A DNA stretch of 64,000 nt. Source: Lutraria lutraria. Lineage: Eukaryota; Mollusca; Bivalvia; Venerida; Mactridae. The notes below the pieces were generated by a model. It was not told the origin of the DNA. It did no database searches and saw only the letters and a list, made by a program, of their open reading frames with translations. The stretch spans positions 36,372,366 to 36,436,365 of the forward strand of contig OZ026833.1 of assembly GCA_964023205.1 (NCBI GenBank). Direction: 5' to 3'. This document shows, piece after piece, positions 24,335-38,200 of this stretch. The number at the start of each line of letters is the position of its first letter. The first letter of the stretch is position 1. A program made the translations under genes and the position numbers.

Positions 24335-26345
24335 TTTTAAACAACTGCTGTTCTTCTAAATATATACTGATTAAAACAAAGGGTATAGAATGAAAAAGAA
24401 ACATAGAATGAGAGGAATGGCCGTATTACAGTCACCCCTGTGAATAAGGCCACCATAGGCGGAGTAAATAAATGTTCGATATGCATAGTTGGCCTGTACT
24501 CAGAGGTAGACTAGGTCTGTCACACCAGTAAATGTTTGCTTAAGACTGGCCTTTCTCCACGAAGTCGTCTTTATTCACTGGTGGGTGTAAGCTCAAGGTA
24601 AACTGTATTTAGAAATGAAAATCAGATGTACTGTAAAACGCAGATTTAATGAATTTTAACCTGGACATAGTGCAGAATAGAATACAGTGAAGTATGTAGT
24701 ACTTATATAGTTTGGGTGTCAAGGAAGTCACCATCATTGTGTTCTTGTGTATTCAGCACTGTATGGCATTTTAAAAGGGAAGATAAAATAGTAGTGTTCA
24801 CATTTAAACAGTCCGGATGAGCTTCACTTAGTTTTCCCTACTGTTGGCTAAGGAGAATTTACTCCTGTGCTCATATATTTGTTTTTAATTTACATGAAGA
24901 TGCTTTGTGTTGGTACTATTTAAAGCTATTAGCACTTTAACAATTTAAAATTTATAACAGATTATTTACTGAAAATGACTTAACATATTTTGGAATATAT
25001 TTTAAATCTTGATGTTGTCTTCAAGATCAGATAGGTGTCGTTTTTGGTACAATTTTTATCATCTCAATTGACATCAACACTTTGTAATGTTTGGTCATGT
25101 AAAAAAAAAATTATACACTTGAGCTTTTATGCCTCTGAAATATAAAACTGGCTATAAAAACTGTAAAAAAATATTTCTTCAATTCAAATGATGTTTCCAA
25201 ATTTTATTTGAAGAAAATTATTTTTGCAAATCAGAGGGTTTCCAAACACTGGCTTTAAAAAGCTTGGAAATAATACTATTTATGTATGATATATTATGAT
25301 ATTTCTTGCATAAAACACATATTTATACATTTTTATTTTCAGGATTTATTTATATAACTTTGACAAACCTTTTAATCCCTTAAGAAATTATGTGGCTGTG
25401 ACAAGCTTATTTTGAAGAGCATTTTATGTGTTTATATTTAATATTACATTTTATTTGGTTGACCAGTTTTTCTGTTTGAATGTGTAAAAGGTAGAAAAAT
25501 GGTATTTTACATATTTAATTGTTACTTTTTATAGATTTTTATACTTAATGAGAGGGGTATACATGTTTGTTTAACTGCTGATAATGATGCTTATTAGATG
25601 AAGTGCTTTCTGTTTTGAAATTTGAAAGTTGCCGTTTTTTTCATGTCAGCGTAAAATCACAGCTTTAAGCAATACTAAATAGATATAGCCTAAAATTATT
25701 TTTTTCTATGTATAATTTATATTATTATCTGACCTAATTAAATTCAGGGATTGTTTTGGTATCATAATTTGTAAAAACATCTCTGTCCAGTATGTTGCCT
25801 TGCTTCGGTACAAGTTGTTAGGCTTATAAGGAAAATATAGTTCTGTTTTGGGTGACTTAACCAAATAGGATGAGGAGATCAAAAATACTTTACTTTTCAA
25901 ATTTCTTTTTTGATATGTTACGGGAATAAGAGGCACAAATTCATCATTCTTACTGTTATGTTATCCCCTAATTTTTCATAGTTTGGATTTGGCAGCTAAA
26001 AATTTAAGTTATAAAAAGAGTCCATCGGGTAACCATTTATAAGACAGAACTATTTTTTTCTGGCCTAATATTAAATATTTGTGTTGAATGTATGTGTTAT
26101 GGTTTCCTGGTACCGGTATATATCTACTGTTATACTGTTGTTTTTTACTGTTGTTTACCATCCCTGTGTATATATTTATTAGTTTTAATAGTTATGAACT
26201 AATTATATAACACTATGTTGCTTCTGTTATCTATGTTGGTCAACACCTACAAAATTGTTAACTCAAATAATTTTGGTTGTGAATATTTTCATGTATTGAT
26301 GAATTTAAATCTTATTTAATAACAATAAATCTTGTGATTTTCTTT
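24335..26345 (+). other. Likely VSP 3' untranslated region
   Basis: No coding content follows the stop. The region is AT-rich and contains AATAAA at 26324-26329, a plausible polyadenylation signal, though other A-rich candidates exist nearer the stop. A degenerate MITE (24427-24608) sits at its start. The extent of the UTR is an estimate. Confidence 0.45.
24427..24608. mobile_element. MITE family 2 (degenerate) in the VSP 3' UTR
   Basis: Begins tacagtcacccctgtgaata and ends with a diverged inverse near caaggtaaactgta. Related to the copies at 40.6, 40.8 and 45.2 kb. Confidence 0.5.
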
Positions 26346-27940
26346 TTAAGAACAGTTTACTTTTTCTGAAATTGCATTGGAACTTAATCTTCCACTGAAG
26401 TTTTCAATAATTTAGGTACCGGTAATCTCTGTTGTTATTTTACTTTATATTACTAAATTTTCTTATTTTGATATAATTTCATGACATTAATATCCAGGTG
26501 AACCTTGTATTGTGTATGACAAAATGTCTGTATTATTTAACCTGTTAGTCAGTTGGTTTGTGTGTATTTGGTTTAATACTGATGAAGAATTCAATATGTT
26601 GGAAATGTGACCTGAATGTTCAAAAATGATAAAACATTGAAACAAATTTTTTAACTCTCAACAATTACTGTACATTCAATATAACATAGGCTTTGACCAT
26701 GGTAATTAAATAATTAGTGCACTGGATTTGTAACCCAGCTATCTCTTGGTTTGAATCTTGGTTGGAGCTGGTCATACCCTTCCATAAAAATCAGACAAAA
26801 ATGTCAATCTTCCACCATATGTGGAGAAGTTGCCAGCTTCTTGTAGAAGTGTAAGTTAGTACCATCTAGGAAAACTGCTTAGGTGAAGCGACCACCATAT
26901 ATAACTGAAATACCGGTGTCAAATGGTGTTAAATCCACTGAAAAGCTAATATAACATGACATGTATTAAATCCAAATTTTCAGATATTTGAAGTGAATGC
27001 AAACTGCCAAAACAATGAAAATAATAATATTATAACAGTTATGAAACACTTGCTTGTATTATTTGGTAAGATAAATAAATGTTGTGTCTACAATGATAGA
27101 CTTAAGAAGGAAAATTTTGAAGAAAGAACATTATTTGTAATCAATCAATCATTATAAAAAAGAGTATCAAATTATTTGTGTCATTTATAGTTGTTTTATA
27201 CAAATCATTTTATTTGTATTAAAATTTTTTTTATAAATTTGTAAATTTCATCTCTGGAAGTTTGCGGTTATGATATTGAATTCATTATTTATACTTGTCA
27301 CCTTTTTTATCTGTTGTATGGTACAAATGATTTTATATTATTTATGTTTAAACATATTTTATATGATTGTGTCATTTGAATTGAAAGTTAACTTCTTGTT
27401 CTTGACTGAAAAGAGTGTCATCTCATATTTCTGTGTAGTACACATCCCCCCCTCTCTGTCCTAGGTGAAGGTTATTTTCTTGGATTTCATCTCATTGTCA
27501 AATAAATTAAAATTTTGTTGTAAGTTTTATTAGAAAATGTTATAACTTGTTATACTTATACTACTATATGTTTAATTGTTAATAATTTTAGACATAGTGT
27601 GACACAATTTGACTCAAAATTGAGTTTTGAGCTTCCGTAGTGAGAATTGACCCTGGTTTTAATTTGTCTGTCACAAATATTGGATTATGCAGCAGTGAGT
27701 TTGCTTTGTATCATTTGTTGTTAAACTACTGTGTTTATTGTTATTTCATGTTTCAGTTATCGGGCTATTTTTGTCCCTTTTTAGAGGTATAACCTGCTAT
27801 ATTCAATTTATTATCATTTTAGTCAGCTTTTCTGTGATGTTAATTTAGTTCTACTTAATGTGATTGGGATTTGGTTACAGTGTAGAGTGCTGGTTGTGAG
27901 TACTAATTGTTGTAGCTAGTTATTAAAGTCGGTTGTTTTG
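26346..27940. other. Intergenic sequence after the VSP gene
   Basis: AT-rich with no recognisable exon. A SINE-like repeat (26700-26950) is the only structured part. Confidence 0.4.
26700..26950 (+). repeat. tRNA-derived SINE-like repeat
   Basis: The head (agtgcactggatttgtaacc, then a degenerate B box tttgaatcttgg) is followed by a body with the tggagaagttgcc and aactgcttaggtgaa blocks, and the tail ggtgttaaatcca typical of this group. Confidence 0.6.
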
Positions 27941-28400
27941 TGTTGCTGGTACCAGTTGCTGGCTGACGCTAGTTGTGAGCACCAGCTGTAGAATTTGGTT
28001 GTGGATTCTGATGGTAGTGGTATGTTCCTGGTACCAGTTGCTGGCTGACGCTAGTTGTGAGCACCAGCTGTAGATTTCGGTTGTGGATTCTGATGGTAGT
28101 GGTATGTTGCTGGTACCAGTTGCTGGCTGACGCTAGTTGTGAATACCAGCCGTAGAATTTGGTTGTGGATTCTGATGGTAGTGGTATGTTGCTGGTACCA
28201 GTTGCTGGCTGATGCCAGTTGCAGGTACCAGCTGTAGAATTTGGTTGTGGATTCTAATGGTAGTGGTATGTTCCTGGTACCAGTTGCTGGCTGACGCCAG
28301 TTGCAGGTACCAGCTGTAGAATTTGGTTGTGGATTCTAATGGTAGTGGTTGGTTGCTGGTATCAGTTGCTAAGGCCAGTTGTGACTTGTGAAGGTAGGTT
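27940..28400 (+). repeat. 82-bp minisatellite, about 5.5 copies
   Basis: Copies start near 27952, 28034, 28116, 28198 and 28280, with the landmark ggtaccagttgctggctga. Spacing is a constant 82 bp until the last unit. The unit is not a multiple of three and is not coding. Confidence 0.9.
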
Positions 28401-28989
28401 TGTGTCTGCCATCTTCACACAATTATTATTATGAGACATACAAATGATAAACCCACTGTCTGATAGTATTTATATATAGAGTATAAAAATATCTGAATAG
28501 GAAATGTTTATTACTTTGTTGCTATAGAACAAGAACAGATGATTAAACCTGATACATATTTGTCATTCTTCAAAGCAATTTTAGTACAGTATAGAGCATG
28601 CTCATTACTTTCAGAATAAGAAGGATACATGGAACATTGTGACACTTGAACTTGGACAAGTCAGTTGATCAATTTTAATAGTTCTGACAGACTTATAGTA
28701 CTTATAACTATATATTTGTTATACTTATTAAATATTTGTCAAATTTAAGTTTTAAAAAACATTTTTCTGACAGGAAGTAGAATCTTTTTTGTCTATGGTC
28801 TAAACTTTGAGAACTGTGCCTCTGACTTCTTAAGAACTACCATTTTTGACTCAGGTTATCAAAATTTTGTATTAAATGAAAACATGTGTGCATTTCGTCT
28901 CAAATATGTAATTGGTATAATAGTATCAAGACTTGAGCCTTTTAACCTCAGATCATGATGAATGTTTTCAGTTTAGATTTAAATTTGAT

Positions 28990-29300
28990 GGTTTGTGTCA
29001 TATGATTGGTTGGTTCTTTACCTAGTCTGAAAACTGTCCAATGAAAAGTGTCCATAGATACAAGTTTCATCATTTATGTGTTATGATTGGTTGGTTCTTT
29101 ACCTAGTCTCAAATCTGTCCAATGAAAAGTGTCCATAGATTCAAGTTTCATTGTTTATGTGTTATGATTGGTTGATTCTTTACCTAGTCTCAAATCTGTC
29201 CAATGAAAAGTGTCCATAGATTTATGTTTCATAGCTTATAATTATGTTCTGATTAGTTGGTTCTGAACATATAGTCTCAAAACTGTCCAATGAAAAGGCT
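28990..29300 (+). repeat. 81-bp minisatellite, about 4 copies
   Basis: The landmark tgattggttggttctttacc recurs at about 29002, 29083 and 29164, with a diverged fourth copy near 29250. Confidence 0.88.
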
Positions 29301-32300
29301 GCAACCATATTATTTGATTCCTTTCTGTGTTACACTAATTGTTGTTGTTATTTTTATCTGTCATTTATGTTGACATGATTATTAGCATGTGTGAATTAAC
29401 TTAAAAATACAAATCAACAGAGGAGTCTTATAATTATATATGTATCGGTATACGGTCTATGTGTATTGTATTATATGATCTTTTTAGATATTCATAATTC
29501 TGATCACATTTTTTCTTTGGATCCGTCTTTTATTTGTTCTCTGGTCAATGATTTTAGGGGACCATTTGTCTTTTCTTATTGTTTATATATATTATATAAT
29601 ATGTCAAATGTTAACACTTTTTTCAAGTTTTGTGTTTGAATATTATTTCCCGGTTGAACCACAGCCCCCCCCCCCATCCCCATTCCTGTATATATATATC
29701 ACTTCCACTGGTTTCCAATTTCCCTTCAAGTGTTGTTTTACCCTCTTCTCCCTACTGGTCAGTCAATTCCCTTCGAAAAAAGCTGTAATGGTAATTTTGA
29801 AGCAATGGGTCTGAGAACGAAAAATGAGATCAATCTCGTACCTCAAATCTCAGTTTTGTGTTTTTAGTATTCTCAAATTATTTATTATATTATTTGATAT
29901 TCAAACTGGATCCTGTACTCAAACAATTGATAGAAAAAAAATTAGTAGCCACTTGTTCTGCATACAAGCTGATTGCTTGATAAAAGTTGTGAACAAAAAA
30001 ATGAGATTTGAGTTCAGACCCTGATGTATTAGTTATGTCAGTCATTTCTATTTGCCATGAGATTGCCTATGTGTGATTTGTGCATTTTATGTTAATATAA
30101 TGTATGATGATATTTTACCATATGATATTTATGTTAAATGCCTTAAAGTATCTTTTTTCATAGAAACATTTTTGTCTTTGTATTTAACTATTTCCTATTA
30201 CATGATTATTGTAGATGTTGTTTGAAAATGACTAAAGTAATTCCAGAATCCTTCTAAAATGAAACAAGAATATTTAAGGGTTTTTATGCTAAATTTACTT
30301 TTATTGGTTCTTTTAGTTAACTGCATTTACCTAAAATAAAGTCTGTGAGAAATAACAAGGTCATTATTATACTGCTAGCCTATTGTATGACATTTTTGTT
30401 TTTCTTTAATTTAATTCTTTACTGAAATAAAACGTGGAACCATTCATTACAGAAATAAGTATCTTTTGAATGTCAACAGATTAACTTAAATGTATGAAAA
30501 TGGCCTAAAAATGTTCTTGAGTGGACTTTTGTAAGGTATTAAAGAACCAATCAGTGATTCCCTCTAATGAGCACCCAATCCCTACATTTTGACAAATTTA
30601 TTTGAATAAAATCTTACTTGGAAAGGTCTAAAAATTCAGTACATTTTAATTTCGAGTCTAGCTGCCATACGTTGTAAATTCAATTTATTGGCATCTCAGG
30701 CATATTGGGATCATAATTGCCAATGTTACAGTGCATGAAACCATTTATGATGGCATTTTAAGTGATCCATCCCTCTTTTAAAGAAATGTCATGTCCTGTA
30801 GTACTATTTGGAAACAATATGGTATTAACCGAATGAGAGCATGATCGATATACATAAATTTGTTTTCCCTTTTCTTTGTATTCCATGCTTTTTAGAAGTT
30901 ATATGTAGACTTAGGATTTTATTTGTGGTTATATTTATATATTTTTTATTGATTATTTGAATTATATATCTCCTCATACCCATGTACATTCATGCTAAAA
31001 AATACTTAGTCTTAATGATCTCTTACAGTAATGTTTTCATGAATTGATTGATTGATGGATAGGATAGTTTTCTGTGGCCCTCTGTAGAGCAACAACTTCT
31101 CTATAACAACACCTTCAAAATTTCCCAAAGATGATTTTTACTATAAATCTAAACTCTGTAGAGCAACAGCCTCTAAACAACGGCCAATAGTTACAGCTCC
31201 CACAGGGTGTTGCTCTCCAGAGGTTGTACTGTACTTAGTAATGGTAAAGAACTGTAAAAAAGTTCTTAAATGTTTTGCATTATTTGTGCCCAGCATGAAA
31301 ATGCCCAGCATGGAAACACCTTGTTGATGTTCTACACCTCCCTATTTATAAATGATATAAAATGAGAATATTTAACTGAATGTGAATGATATTTTCAATG
31401 AGTTTATTGGAATAAGATAAAATATGTAGTAGAGTGTTTATGCCCTTCTTTAATATGCTTTGTAATCAAATTTAGCCACCTTGAGTTCATGTAATCAATA
31501 CTGTATTTAAAAGCTGTAAAAGTATATTAAATCCTGTTATGTTAAAGTCTTTATTCAAATTTTGACTAATGGTGCCTCTGTAATTCTTGAAATATTTCAA
31601 GACCCCATGAGATGCCTCTATTTGGGAATTTACTCAACAATTACCCTGTAGGTGCCTCTGTAATTATTGTTATTTTCATGTTTTACACGTATTTTGGTGT
31701 CAATTGTAGAACTTATGATATATTTGTTTAGCTACTTTCTTTTACAGTCTTATAGCCTACCTACTGAATTATGTCCTAATTTTTGTATCATTATTGAAGT
31801 ATGTACTTTCCATCACCTCATGTATCGCTTTGTAATAAGAACATGTACACTCTGTATGACACATACTCAATTAAGTTTCGCTGTAAAAAGAGATAAAGCA
31901 CACAATATATATATTTGAATATTTTCATTACTTTGTTTTTATGCCTAAAAATTGCTGCTGTAACTAAGATGTATTTTTGAGACATCACCCAGGAAACTAT
32001 TTTTCACTTAAATCTCAGTTAATAGAATGATTTTATGATATTTTGTTGACCTTCTGTACATTTTTACACTATGGTAAGCCATTCTACTATATTTAAAAAA
32101 ATAAATGTCATCATTTTATTTAATCTCATGGTTTTGACACCTAGGCTATTATGCCTATGTCACTGCAAGAGTTTTACATCACTTGATTGATAGATAGGTC
32201 ATTGTAGGTACTTAAATCGTGATCTTTTTTGTTGATATTGCAACTTTTTATTGTTGCTAAATTGCTTCTCCATTTGTTACCAAAGTTACAATTAAGTAGC

Positions 32301-33063
32301 TTGGACTCTTGCTTATTTTGCTGTTAGTTTACAGGGATTATTTATCTACTATCAATGGCTGGGTTCTGATCTTTTTTGTCACAACATTAATATATTGAAT
32401 GTTTTTATTTCATGTGTAATTTGTGTTAGAATATTTACATGTATATGTTAATTGGATATTCTATGTATGGTCTACCACAAAAATATGAACTCATTTGCTC
32501 ATTTCAATAAAAACTTTTGCACCTTTTTATTAATTGCAAATTGTAATCATTTTAGCTTTTTATGAACAATAAAAGGATTTCTTAAATTAAAATGTCTTGA
32601 ATATTCATTGTCACCAAACTACAATAATGTCTTGGCTATAGAAGTTAAATATGTTGGTATAGTGCAACTGTACATCTTTTGTGTACAATGTCATCAAATG
32701 ATGCGTTTTATTTCCATGTTTATATGTACAATTCATATATGTATGAAAAGAACTCAGTTACTTGCAGTGTAAAGGTACAAATAAGATCCCAAGGAAAAAT
32801 AATTGGGTCAACTGACCTCCTTATGCCACTGATCTACCATTGACGCACGGCTTTGCAATGCAGAAGCTATGTGCATTTCTGTTGTGTCCAATATTGAAAG
32901 TAATGGGAGTTTAAAGTATTGTTAATATAATCTTACCATAGTGGTCACCATTGGGTTACAAGCTATCTCTAGACCAAGCAAGTGTAAGCTTAATTTAATG
33001 CATATGTAGCCAAAACTCTATTCCCTGTAATTATTGAATCAGAGCACTAATAATATTTCATTT
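29300..33063. other. Intergenic sequence before FAS1 gene A
   Basis: AT-rich. Apart from one degraded MITE (31076-31232) nothing recognisable was seen, and no exon with FAS1 or other known content. Confidence 0.35.
31076..31232. mobile_element. MITE family 1, copy 2 (degraded)
   Basis: Only one end (ccagaggttgtactgta) is well kept; the middle retains the gagcaacaacttctct motif of the family in reverse orientation. Confidence 0.6.
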
Positions 33064-33069
33064 TTTATT
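33064..33069 (-). terminator. Polyadenylation signal of FAS1 gene A
   Basis: AATAAA read on the minus strand, about 45 bases after the stop codon at 33113. Confidence 0.55.
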
Positions 33070-33112
33070 CTTTTACATTTAAAACATCAATGTTAACTTC
33101 ATGGGTTGCTGT

Positions 33113-36100
33113 TTATAGGTTAGCAACGGCTGTCTTCAGTGAGCTTGGAATAAGTACATGGTCCATTGAATGTATTACACCATTGGTAGCGCTGATGTCT
33201 TTCTTGACAGCATGTGACACACCATCAATTGTTACTGTTCGTCCTGTATAAAAAGAAGAAATAGCTAACAAAATGAATTAACAATGGCCAAGGTTTTACC
33301 ATAAGTACTTGTAGATCTAAATGGGAAACAATATATAGAAGATCATTTTAATGACTAGGCACATAAATGTTTCAGGTTTCTGCTAACAGTATACCGACCA
33401 TATTTTTTCTGCCCATCATAGACTTTTCTGTTTCGGTCAATTTTTTGTGCATATATTGTCATTTTGATATGATATACAATATATCTCTGAAATCTCTGTA
33501 TCACTTGAAATTATGCTGCCCTACCAACCCTTCATGTTTTAGGGGTGTTGGTAGAAACCACATAACTATTCTGTTGGATCTTGGACAGATTGTTCGTCTT
33601 AATGATATTAAGGACAAGTTCAAATATGGGTCACCTAGGGTCAAAAACTAGGTCACGAGGTTAAATCTTAGGAAAACCTTATTAACACTGTAGATGTCAA
33701 ATTTTGATTGTATCTTCACCAAACCTAGTCAGAATGTTTGTCTTAATGATATGTAAGACAAATTTCAACATAGTTCATCTGGGGTAAAAAAGTAGGTCAC
33801 GAGGTCAAATCTTAAGAAAACCTTGTTTACGCTGTAGATGTCATGGTTTTGATTGGATCTTCACCAAATTTTGTTAAAATGTTTCTTTTAATAATATGTA
33901 GGTCAAGTGCAAACATGGATCATCTGGGATCAGACACTAGGTCACCAGGTCAAATCACAGGAAAACCTTGATATCAGCAGACCTCATGACACAGGTTCAA
34001 AACAATGTTTTAATGAGAAAACAATGATTTTCACGTGAGCGATATACTAAGGACCATCTTGGCCCTCTTGTTGTTAGCCTATTTCTTAATATATGCATTT
34101 AATTGTCCAATTAGCTCTGTGGCAACATAAGAATTTTCACATAACTTGAATTCAATGTCTGAAAATAATTACTTTCACCAGCCTATTCATATATTACTTT
34201 ATATCTGAATGATCACTTTATGAATAAATAAACTGGTTGTAAATGCATTGATGATTTCAATTTGCTTTATCTTGGGGGCGAAAAAAGAAATTCTCAAATA
34301 GGGCATACATATGATGGGATAACAATACCTGCATATGATGCATATATTCGTTCACTGTCAGTTTCTTCAAGGTTATGCAAGCTACCACTGTGCATTCCAG
34401 TAGAATATAAAGTTCCATGGACCACATGATACAACAGAATAGCTATAATGAAAAAATATACATTCCAAGTTGTACATGGTTGAAATTGTCAAAATATTGC
34501 TCAGATTCTCCTGAACAAATGACTAAATATATGAGAACAGACAGATATGAGAACAGACAAAATTAATTAGTAGATGATCAATGGTAAGCATAGAATTACC
34601 ACATTTAGATAAAGCTTGTTGTATTGAGTCTCAATTTCAAATTATCTTAGGTAGAGATTGTGCTGGTTTATAATTTCACACCATGTGTGAAACATTTCAA
34701 ATTCCATGTAAGTTGACAAAGTTTAGTAAAGAATCCTACTGGCACCCTTTTTGAGGACCATGGTCCTATAATAATTTCATAGTTCACAGCTAAGAAAGTA
34801 AACATGTAATCTTGCTTTCGTTTTAAACTTACTTATTTTACATCGACTGTAGAGCAAGTTCTTACAAATTATATAAACTACTCTGAATAACTGCTTCCTG
34901 GATTCTGACCAGTACTCGTGTCGAAAGAAGGGATTGTGTAGGTTCCAGTCAAACCTCGCCACTGATGTGATTCGAACCCACAATTTAGATGTCTAAGAAA
35001 TGGCACCATGATCAGTGGTGGATCCAGGATTTCTGGCGAGAGTGGTGTAATATTTAGGAAAGTATGCTGTGGGGGTACGAACATTTTTAATTTGAAGAAG
35101 TGAAATGGTGAATTCAGGTGAGTTTTGGGCACTTTAGAATTGTAGAATTGAATCCTATTTCACTATGGTCGGGGACTTTAGGACGGGGGGGGCTAAACCA
35201 CTAGTGATGATGGAGGCACAGGCTACCGGCGTGTGAAGGTCCCACCACAGACCCTCTACTACCCGGGAATTATTTTTACACTCTGCAACACTGTCAAATA
35301 TTATGTTTTTAACTTGTTTTATAACAGCAAAATAAAGTTTAAAAAATTTTTTTTCACCGTACATATATTCACAGAGCAATATATGAATTTGGATGGTGGT
35401 TAAAGAGATATTATTTCTGCGTCGAATAAGACCAGGCTTTTAAGAATCGGTTCAGAATAATCAATTGTTACAACAGGACCTTGATGAACATGACCGGTGT
35501 GATTTCTGAGCCCAGGAGTTCTATACCTTTATAATACAAATGTATATATAATTATGGTGAAATTAAAAAAAATTTTTTTGGAACTTTATGTTTCTGTTAT
35601 AAAACATGTTATAAACATTATATTTGACAGTGTTTGAGAGTGTAAAAATAATTCCCGGGTAGTAGAGGGTCTGTGGGGGGACCTTCACACGCCGGTAGGC
35701 TGTGGTTGTAGGCACTACATTTTAAGGACACCATGTAGTACTTACAGCTGATTCCTTCACAGATTCATATTGTTTTATACAGTACACTTACATTTCAACA
35801 ATTCTGTGTTTCCAAGGAGAGCTTGCACTGTACTGTTACCAAGTCTAGCGAATGCTGCATTAGTTGGTGCAAGAAGTGTGTATGGTCCATCTAAATTTGA
35901 AAACACCAACATGTGTTAAATAAATCATAATGGAACTGATATGATTCATGAAGCTAAAGAGGAACTGTCGGGTTTGACATGCTTGCATTTAATATAAAAA
36001 TGCTTATATCGGAATCTTGGGATGTTTTTGCTGTCGTACCTATCTTAATACTTATTAAACTTCTTTGCCTATAAGATGGCCATTGTAATGGTACTATCAT

Positions 36101-38112
36101 AACCATTACTATCAGCCTTTTATATTCTGGTCTTATAAGCCATAAACAAACTACTGTTTTATTTCTCTAAAAAGCTTGATTATATTTCTCGTTGATAGAG
36201 CGTCGTGAGTTCGAGCCCCGCTACCAAACAATTGTCTCTTTATGTGAGGAAGTTGACAGTTGCTTACGGAGGATGGGGGTCTAGTACTGGTTCTTCCCAG
36301 GAACGATGGTTAGATGAAGTGTCCACCTCATATTGATTCTGACTGTTGAAAAGGGGCCTAAAACTCAAATAAACAAAGAAAATTTCTCTAAAAAAGAAGC
36401 TAGTCTATATGAAGAAATCTTCCAGCATCCGTTACTACCTTGTAAGGCTGCGGTTAATCCTGCAGCATCTACAGCAGCTTTAAGTGTTGAAAAGTCTGGG
36501 TTGGAAGCTAAAATGTCGGTCATTGATCCTTCAGGGGCTTGCATTACGTGATCTATTAAATGGATAACACCATTGCTTGCTTTTATGTCTTTGTATGTAA
36601 CTCGAGATCCCTCCACAGCCAAGTGCTACAATAGTAGATCTTTGTCAAAACCAGAGACATAGATAACAAAAAAAATGTTATCTATGTCTCTGTCAAAACG
36701 TATGAAACTTGGCACTGGACTTTAATTGTCCGAATATCTTGAAAAAAAACTCGAGGCTCACCATGATTTATTAGCCAATCATGTATTCACGCCAACGATT
36801 AGAATTTCTTCAAATTTGCAAGCAAAACATGTAAAGTGTGCTAAATGGTAATGAGCGCATGTTGTTTAAAGATAATGTATGATCATGGCGGAATTTAACA
36901 ATTCTGAGGGTATTTATTAAAACTGGTGACTTTGCATCTATGTAAAGGAGACGAGATTGCCACAGGTATGTTAACATAGTAAGTCTTTTAGTTTTGATGA
37001 ATGTTCAGGAGGCTCCGTAATCAAATGTTTATGTTCTCTGACTAGGAATCTGAGTTTGAATCAAATCTGTCACAAAAGTTCACACGTGAGAAAGTAGTTG
37101 AAGGTCTTTGACGATGATACGTATGCATTACATTGCAGTTCATCAAATGGTCAATAAGACGAAATAAAAAAGACCAATTTAGTTATGGTACCCAGAACTA
37201 GTGAGAAAGCTGTCTATGCCTCTTACTTACGGAAGATCGGTGGTTCTGCAATGTTAAACCCTAGTAAAAATAAAACATCCATGGTATGAATCAGCACCTG
37301 TATGGACTCTTACGAAAGCTGTTCCACTTCCATCTGTGATGTTTAAAAAATCGCATGTTACTTATAAGGTTTTCAACATTGTCAACCTTCGAGACATTAT
37401 CGTGACATTACGTAAATTCCGTACAACAATAAGGATTGTTGATTACCTTATTGTACAAGTAGTAGTTTACTCGAATTTTTGGTCCGGCCACGCTGTCTAG
37501 CATTTTTTCGTTCACCATAAGATCAGACGACATTACTGCTCCTGATACCACATGGTATTTCAAAAATTCTGCCAGTTTTGCTGTATCATTCTTCAGGGCG
37601 TTCAAGTTGCTGGTGCCAAAATAACGGAATGCTGTTTCGGTAGGTGCAAACACTGTGAACGGACCTGATAATAAAGCACTAAGTGTTGATTATCGGTAGA
37701 CGGAAACTGAGAAATTCACTTTATTTCTGAAGAACAAACCAATTATACCATTTCAAAGATACGTTAATTACACGCAATGCCTAATGTACGTAAAGTGGCG
37801 TAAAGCAACAATAATATCAATGATATACCGGAGTGACATGACGTAAAACGGATTCAACAAAACTATGCATTCCAAACCAGTCAACCAAATCGACAAAGCA
37901 TTCGAAACTTTTATGTTGAGCAAGAGAAACAGATAACGTATTTAATATATGGTTTACTTATGCTTACCGGGTCCTGATAAAGTGGATTCTAACCCAGCCA
38001 ATTTAATCAAATCAACCAAAGTGTTTTCTCTCCTTTGGCTTAAGACCGATAAAATATCGGCTTTCACGAGAGTCCCTATGGACAAACACAACAGAATCAA
38101 TACACGCGACAT
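33113..38112 (-). CDS. Secreted two-domain fasciclin (FAS1) protein A
   Basis: Exons in reading order: 38112-37968, 37664-37447, 36625-36439, 35890-35792, 34442-34329, 33243-33113 (145, 218, 187, 99, 114, 131 bp; 297 aa). The start follows a TATA box by about 80 bp and opens a signal peptide (residues 1-18, MSRVLILLCLSIGTLVKA). FAS1 domain 1 (about 19-158) has the H1 box TVFAPTETAF and a YHVVSG motif, and ends near ASNGVIHLIDHV. Domain 2 (about 159-297) has TLLAPTNAAF (188-197), YHVVHG and ends with ATNGVIH and DHVLIP (283-287). No GPI tail or membrane anchor follows. FAS1 proteins such as TGFBI and periostin act in extracellular matrix adhesion; YH motifs in the family bind integrins. It is a paralog of FAS1 gene B, with identical intron phases (1,0,1,1,1). 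Confidence 0.93.
33560..34060 (+). repeat. Diverged tandem repeat, units about 145-150 bp
   Basis: Three units each contain aggtcacgaggtcaaatctta-like and ttcaccaaacctagtcagaa-like blocks. It occupies the last intron of FAS1 gene A. This repeat style is common in bivalve genomes. Confidence 0.7.
35217..35704. mobile_element. Non-autonomous hAT-like element, short copy (FAS1 gene A intron 4)
   Basis: Shares ends (cacaggctaccggcgtgtga) and subterminal blocks with the copy at 11624-12381, but is about 270 bp shorter. Its two halves are inverted repeats of one another around the middle. Confidence 0.72.
36188..36380 (+). repeat. Molluscan-type SINE, copy 1
   Basis: The head has a B-box-like gagttcgagccc, the body tgcttacggaggatg and tggttcttcccaggaacgat, and the 3' end gttgaaaaggggc..ctcaaataaacaaa. 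Close relative at 52553-52748. It ends about 60 bp from FAS1 gene A exon 3. Confidence 0.75.
37010..37280 (+). repeat. SINE-like repeat in FAS1 gene A intron 2
   Basis: Contains cacacgtgagaaagtagttg and the tail-like ggttctgcaatgttaaaccc; related to the 8.7-kb and 46.9-kb repeats. It appears interrupted in the middle. Confidence 0.45.
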
Positions 38113-38192
38113 TTTCAAAAATTCTCAACTGAGCTCTAATCAGTTAATGCACGCAAAGGTGTTCCAAATGTCTTATCATCATAATTTCGGTC

Positions 38193-38200
38193 ATATATAG
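38193..38200 (-). promoter_or_regulatory. Probable TATA box of FAS1 gene A
   Basis: TATATATG on the minus strand, about 80 bases upstream of the ATG at 38112. The spacing allows a short 5' UTR. The 31-bp satellite begins about 230 bases further upstream, so the proximal promoter is squeezed between the two. Confidence 0.5.

Noticed and set aside
34940..34990. A tRNA gene suggested by gattcgaaccca
   Set aside because: No matching A box or stems at the right distance on either strand.
36333..36551. Plus-strand 72-codon frame
   Set aside because: It is the antisense shadow of FAS1 gene A exon 3 plus part of a SINE.
37949..38200. Plus-strand 83-codon frame
   Set aside because: It is antisense to the signal-peptide exon of FAS1 gene A.
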